From contig JABXHR010000137.1 of assembly GCA_013373515.1 (NCBI GenBank), positions 1-36,434 on the forward strand: DNA of 36,434 nucleotides, given 5' to 3'. Shown one piece after another: positions 33,265-36,434 of this stretch. This DNA comes from Gammaproteobacteria bacterium. GTDB lineage: Bacteria > Pseudomonadota > Gammaproteobacteria > JABXHR01. The notes under the pieces were generated by a model. It was not told where the DNA came from and searched no databases. It was given only the letters and a program-made list of their open reading frames with translations. A program made the position numbers and the translations under genes. Positions within the stretch are counted from its first letter, which is position 1. Every line of letters begins with the position of its first letter.

Positions 33265-35424
33265 CTAAACGCTTAAAAAAGGTTTGCCAGATTCGGCATG
33301 TTCAGACAACAGCTGCGGTACGGCATACAAACCGCCCAGCGCACTATATTGCTCGGCCATCGCCTTTAGTTTCGTCGCGCCAATGCTGTCGGCCCACGCC
33401 ATTGGCCCACCACGGTGCGGCGGGAATCCCAAGCCGTAGAGCATGGCGATGTCGAGATCGTGTGCATTGGCCACAATGCCATCTTGTAGACATCGAATCG
33501 CTTCGAGCACATAGGCCACCATCAAACGGTTGACCGCATCAGCGGTGTCAAATTTGTCAGTCGGTGCCTGATCGCCGTAAACCATGGCAATCGCATCCTC
33601 CGAAGGCTGCTGCTTGAGCTTGCCTTTTTTGTCTTTGACCCATTCGTAGAATCCAAGACCGTTTTTCTGGCCAAGGCGACCTGCATTGACCAACGCACTC
33701 ACACGTGTTTGATCTGCAGGGCGCATGCGATCTGGGAAGCCTTGGCACATCACATCAGAGGCATGCACCATGGTGTCTAGACCAACGACATCAGCCAAAT
33801 GGGCAGGGCCCATCGGCCAGCCGAATTTGGTCATGGCTTTGTCGATGACGCGGAAGTCTGCGTGTTCTTGAAGCAATAAATCAAAAGCATCGTAGTAAGG
33901 GAACAAACAACGATTGACCAAAAAGCCCGGGCAATCGTTGACCACGATGGGTGTTTTACCCATCGACAGCGCCAGCGATACCGTCTTGGCGATCGCGTCG
34001 TCCGAGCTCTGCTCGCCGCGAATCACCTCGACCAAAGGCATGCGGTGCACAGGATTGAAAAAGTGCATGCCCACAAATTGCTCTGGACGCTTAACTGATT
34101 TGGCAAGCTCGGTAATTGAGATGGTGGACGTATTACTGGCCAACACCGCGTCTTCGCGCATATGCGATTCAGTTTCAGCCAACACCATGCCTTTAATCTT
34201 TGGATTTTCCGTGACCGCTTCGACCACCACATCCAAATCGCCAAACTCGCCATAGCTCTTAGCAGGCACGATCGACTGCAAAATGGTGGAAGCTTTTTGT
34301 GCATTCAAGCGACCGCGCGCCACTTGACCGCCCACCAAACGCTGCGCTTCGCCAAGGCCTTTTTGCAGCGCCTCATCGGCAATGTCCTTCATCACCGCAG
34401 GGACGCCTTTACTGGCCGATTGATAAGCGATACCACCGCCCATGATGCCCGCGCCCAACACACCGATACGATTGACGCGGCCAACCGATTTGGCGACCTT
34501 CTTCGCCGCGCGTTTGACCGCTTGATCTTTGAGGAATATGCCCACCAACTGGCGCGCCACATCGGTTTGCGTCAGCTTGATAAAGCCTTGAGTCTCGACA
34601 GCAAGCGCTTGCTTGCGCCCGAGTACCGTCTGTGCATCGAGTGTCTCAATGATGACTTTTGGCGATGGATAATGCGGGCCCGCTTTTGCCAACACCATAC
34701 CGCGCGCCGATTCCGTCGACATGATGCGCTCAATGTCTGGCAAGCTCAACGGTATTTGCTTCACACGGCGACGTGCCGCAACATCGAAATGACCCGCTTC
34801 AATATCGGCGACCAGCTCAGATACTGCGCTCTGCCAATGCTCCGGCTCAACGATCGCATCGACAAGACCATGCGCCAACAGTTGATCAGCACGCTTGACT
34901 GCCCCTGTGGCCACCCATTCAATGGCGTTGTCGTAGCCAATCAGCCGCGGCAAGCGCACCGTGCCGCCCCAACCTGGCATAATGCCGAGCTTCACTTCGG
35001 GCAGACCCATTTTGGCATTTGGCGCAGCGATTCGGTAGTCACAGCACAGGGTCACTTCGCAGCCACCGCCCAGCGCATCACCATGCAGCAGCGCCACAGT
35101 GGGACAATCTAGATCTTCAATGCGGTTAAACAGCGCATTGACCTCGTCGAGCATTGGTTTGAGCGCTTTCTCACCTGCATCGAATAAACCTGTAAACTCA
35201 GTGATGTCCGCGCCGACGATAAAGCCCGCGTCTTTGGCCGATCGCAGTACCAAGCCCCGACGCGTAGACTGCTTCATCAAGGCATCGATGGCCTGACCCA
35301 GCTCGGCAATGGCAGCACTGCCAAGTGTATTGACCGACGCATCTTGATGGTCGAACACCACTTCAAATAACGCATCACCCAAGGCATTGAGCGAGAGGTG
35401 TTGGCCTGAGAATAAAGAACTCAT
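33265..35424 (-). CDS. fadB: Beta-oxidation alpha subunit: enoyl-CoA hydratase / 3-hydroxyacyl-CoA dehydrogenase
   Basis: This 719-residue bifunctional protein has hydratase/isomerase catalytic Glu123 (GGGCEVTLC) and Glu143 ([15 protein letters not shown]), offset by four from E. coli Glu119/Glu139. The NAD fold GAGIMGGG is at 324-331, His454 is in [12 protein letters not shown], and CPGFLVNR follows. It converts (2E)-enoyl-CoA to (S)-3-hydroxyacyl-CoA to 3-ketoacyl-CoA. The frame extends upstream to 35487 inside the dehydrogenase gene. The ATG at 35424 is chosen because AGGAG is 7 bases upstream and family length fits. Its ATG overlaps the upstream TGA (ATGA), so translation is coupled. Confidence 0.93.
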   Translation of the reverse strand: MSSLFSGQHLSLNALGDALFEVVFDHQDASVNTLGSAAIAELGQAIDALMKQSTRRGLVLRSAKDAGFIVGADITEFTGLFDAGEKALKPMLDEVNALFNRIEDLDCPTVALLHGDALGGGCEVTLCCDYRIAAPNAKMGLPEVKLGIMPGWGGTVRLPRLIGYDNAIEWVATGAVKRADQLLAHGLVDAIVEPEHWQSAVSELVADIEAGHFDVAARRRVKQIPLSLPDIERIMSTESARGMVLAKAGPHYPSPKVIIETLDAQTVLGRKQALAVETQGFIKLTQTDVARQLVGIFLKDQAVKRAAKKVAKSVGRVNRIGVLGAGIMGGGIAYQSASKGVPAVMKDIADEALQKGLGEAQRLVGGQVARGRLNAQKASTILQSIVPAKSYGEFGDLDVVVEAVTENPKIKGMVLAETESHMREDAVLASNTSTISITELAKSVKRPEQFVGMHFFNPVHRMPLVEVIRGEQSSDDAIAKTVSLALSMGKTPIVVNDCPGFLVNRCLFPYYDAFDLLLQEHADFRVIDKAMTKFGWPMGPAHLADVVGLDTMVHASDVMCQGFPDRMRPADQTRVSALVNAGRLGQKNGLGFYEWVKDKKGKLKQQPSEDAIAMVYGDQAPTDKFDTADAVNRLMVAYVLEAIRCLQDGIVANAHDLDIAMLYGLGFPPHRGGPMAWADSIGATKLKAMAEQYSALGGLYAVPQLLSEHAESGKPFLSV

Positions 35425-36434
35425 AGGTTGTCTCCTGTCAGCAGCGCGCTGTGCGACATCAAACTGTCCGCGCCCTGATAAATACATGCCTGCAAACTCG
35501 CCGTGCGTGGCAAGACCTTGGCGAAGTAGAAGCGAGCGGTGTCGATTTTAGCTTGGTAGAACGCATCGTCACCCTCACCCAGTTTGCTTTGCGCCAAATC
35601 AGCCATGACCAGCCATTCATGCGCCACGATCACATAGCCGCAGTTCATCAAGAAATCGACCGAAGCCGCACCAATTTCATCGCGATTGTTCAACGCCGCC
35701 GCCAATACGTGCTCGGCCACCGCCTGCAATGCCTCGATCTCACGGCGCAAACTCGCCGCCAACATTGGATGCGAAGACATATCGCAGCTTTGCAGCATCT
35801 CAGCAAGCAAGCCGCGCAACTCCACCCCGTTGTCGGCCATCACTTTGCGGCCCAGTAAATCCAACGCTTGAACGCCAGTGGTGCCCTCATAGATCGTGGC
35901 AATCCGCGCATCGCGCAGGTTCTGCTCCACGCCCCACTCACGAATGTAGCCGTGGCCGCCCATGGTTTGTACGGCATTGCTGGCACACTCGATGCCTTGC
36001 TCGGTCGAGAAGGCCTTGGTGATTGGCGTCATCAACGCAAGGCGCTTACTCGCTGCCTTGCGTGTCGCCGCGTCTTTGCCATAGGTCGCCAAATCGGCGG
36101 TGAGGCTGACGCGATACAGCATGGCGCGCAGCCCCTCGGCCATCGCCTTGTTATGCAGTACCATGCGGCGCACATCAGGATGGACGATGATTGGGTCGGC
36201 GGCCATCGCCGGATACTTTGCTCCCGCAAGCGAGCGCATCTGTAGGCGTTCATTGGCGTAGTTGATCGCGCTTTGATAGCCACGCTCACAGTGAGCCAAG
36301 CCTTGGAACGACGTCCCGAGGCGCGCAAGATTCATAAAGGTAAACATGGCTTTTAGGCCAATGTCTTCATCACCGAGCAGATAGCCGATTGCGCCGTCAA
36401 AATTCAGTGCGCAAGTGGCATTGCCGTGGATGCC
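35421..36434 (-). CDS. Acyl-CoA dehydrogenase (partial, 5' end beyond the window)
   Basis: The frame is open to the window edge, so 337 C-terminal residues are visible. The first residues read GIHGNATCALNFDGAIGYL, aligning with GIHGNATCMLSF at about 259 of the enzyme at 18215. About 255 N-terminal residues are therefore missing. GGHGYIREWGVEQNLRDARI and the catalytic Glu in IYEGTTGVQALDLLGRK are conserved. It is a paralogue of the 18215 enzyme. It sits directly before fadB with a 4-bp overlap, supplying the first oxidation step of this operon. Confidence 0.9.
   Translation of the reverse strand, partial: GIHGNATCALNFDGAIGYLLGDEDIGLKAMFTFMNLARLGTSFQGLAHCERGYQSAINYANERLQMRSLAGAKYPAMAADPIIVHPDVRRMVLHNKAMAEGLRAMLYRVSLTADLATYGKDAATRKAASKRLALMTPITKAFSTEQGIECASNAVQTMGGHGYIREWGVEQNLRDARIATIYEGTTGVQALDLLGRKVMADNGVELRGLLAEMLQSCDMSSHPMLAASLRREIEALQAVAEHVLAAALNNRDEIGAASVDFLMNCGYVIVAHEWLVMADLAQSKLGEGDDAFYQAKIDTARFYFAKVLPRTASLQACIYQGADSLMSHSALLTGDNL

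Noticed and set aside
34162-35112. 316-codon plus-strand open frame inside fadB
   Set aside because: It is antisense to the intact fadB hydratase and linker regions, has no domain signature and no ribosome site.
35425-35487. 21-codon extension of fadB
   Set aside because: It lies inside the dehydrogenase gene; the family start and the AGGAG site fit 35424.

Overview
The window looks like chromosomal DNA of a heterotrophic, probably marine gammaproteobacterium. This rests on FadB/FadA of the gammaproteobacterial type, an OmpW-family barrel, an MMPL/LolA-like/barrel transport operon, Maf-type glycosyltransferase-like protein and moderate GC by eye. Genus cannot be assigned. No rRNA, tRNA, CRISPR array, insertion sequence or prophage was seen. 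Gene density is high, and several convergent gene pairs share their stop codons.

Layout. (1) 1-3668 (+): a Maf/DUF115-type protein and a conserved protein of unknown function. (2) 3700-6423: two unrelated globins (group II truncated and Vgb-like single-domain), a GyrI-like ligand-binding protein and a secreted CAP-domain protein. An inverted repeat resembling an NsrR site covers the start of the truncated globin. (3) 6475-8439: two small unknown proteins divergent from a TetR regulator with a perfect TATAAT box. (4) 8440-12170 (-): a large Ig-like lipoprotein overlapping an OmpW/AlkL-family barrel. (5) 12360-20002 (-): a six-gene fatty-acid operon in the order acyl-CoA dehydrogenase, acyl-CoA ligase, FadI-like thiolase, long FabG-type reductase, MaoC hydratase, periplasmic START-like protein. 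A perfect 14-bp palindrome precedes it. (6) 20265-20702 (-): a glycine-rich orphan with its own terminator. (7) 21018-23321 (-): an SDR and a Baeyer-Villiger-type monooxygenase, divergent from a TetR regulator (+). (8) 24062-28425 (-): MMPL/RND exporter, LolA-like periplasmic protein and outer-membrane barrel. (9) 28757-31782 (-): two signal-less proteins with RTX-like modules, one of which ends in a JAMM-type HxHx10D motif. (10) 32086-36434 (-): a second beta-oxidation operon (acyl-CoA dehydrogenase cut by the window edge, fadB, fadA) closed by an intrinsic terminator.

How it fits together. Most of the window concerns uptake, activation, oxidation and envelope handling of hydrophobic acyl substrates. 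OmpW/AlkL-type and MMPL-linked outer-membrane proteins could move lipids or hydrophobic compounds. The monooxygenase and SDR could introduce oxygen functions, and two separate acyl-CoA oxidation gene sets could degrade the chains. The least explained part is the RTX-like/JAMM locus at 28757-31782 together with the orphan at 20265-20702. The orphan shares an upstream 12-mer with one of the RTX-like genes.
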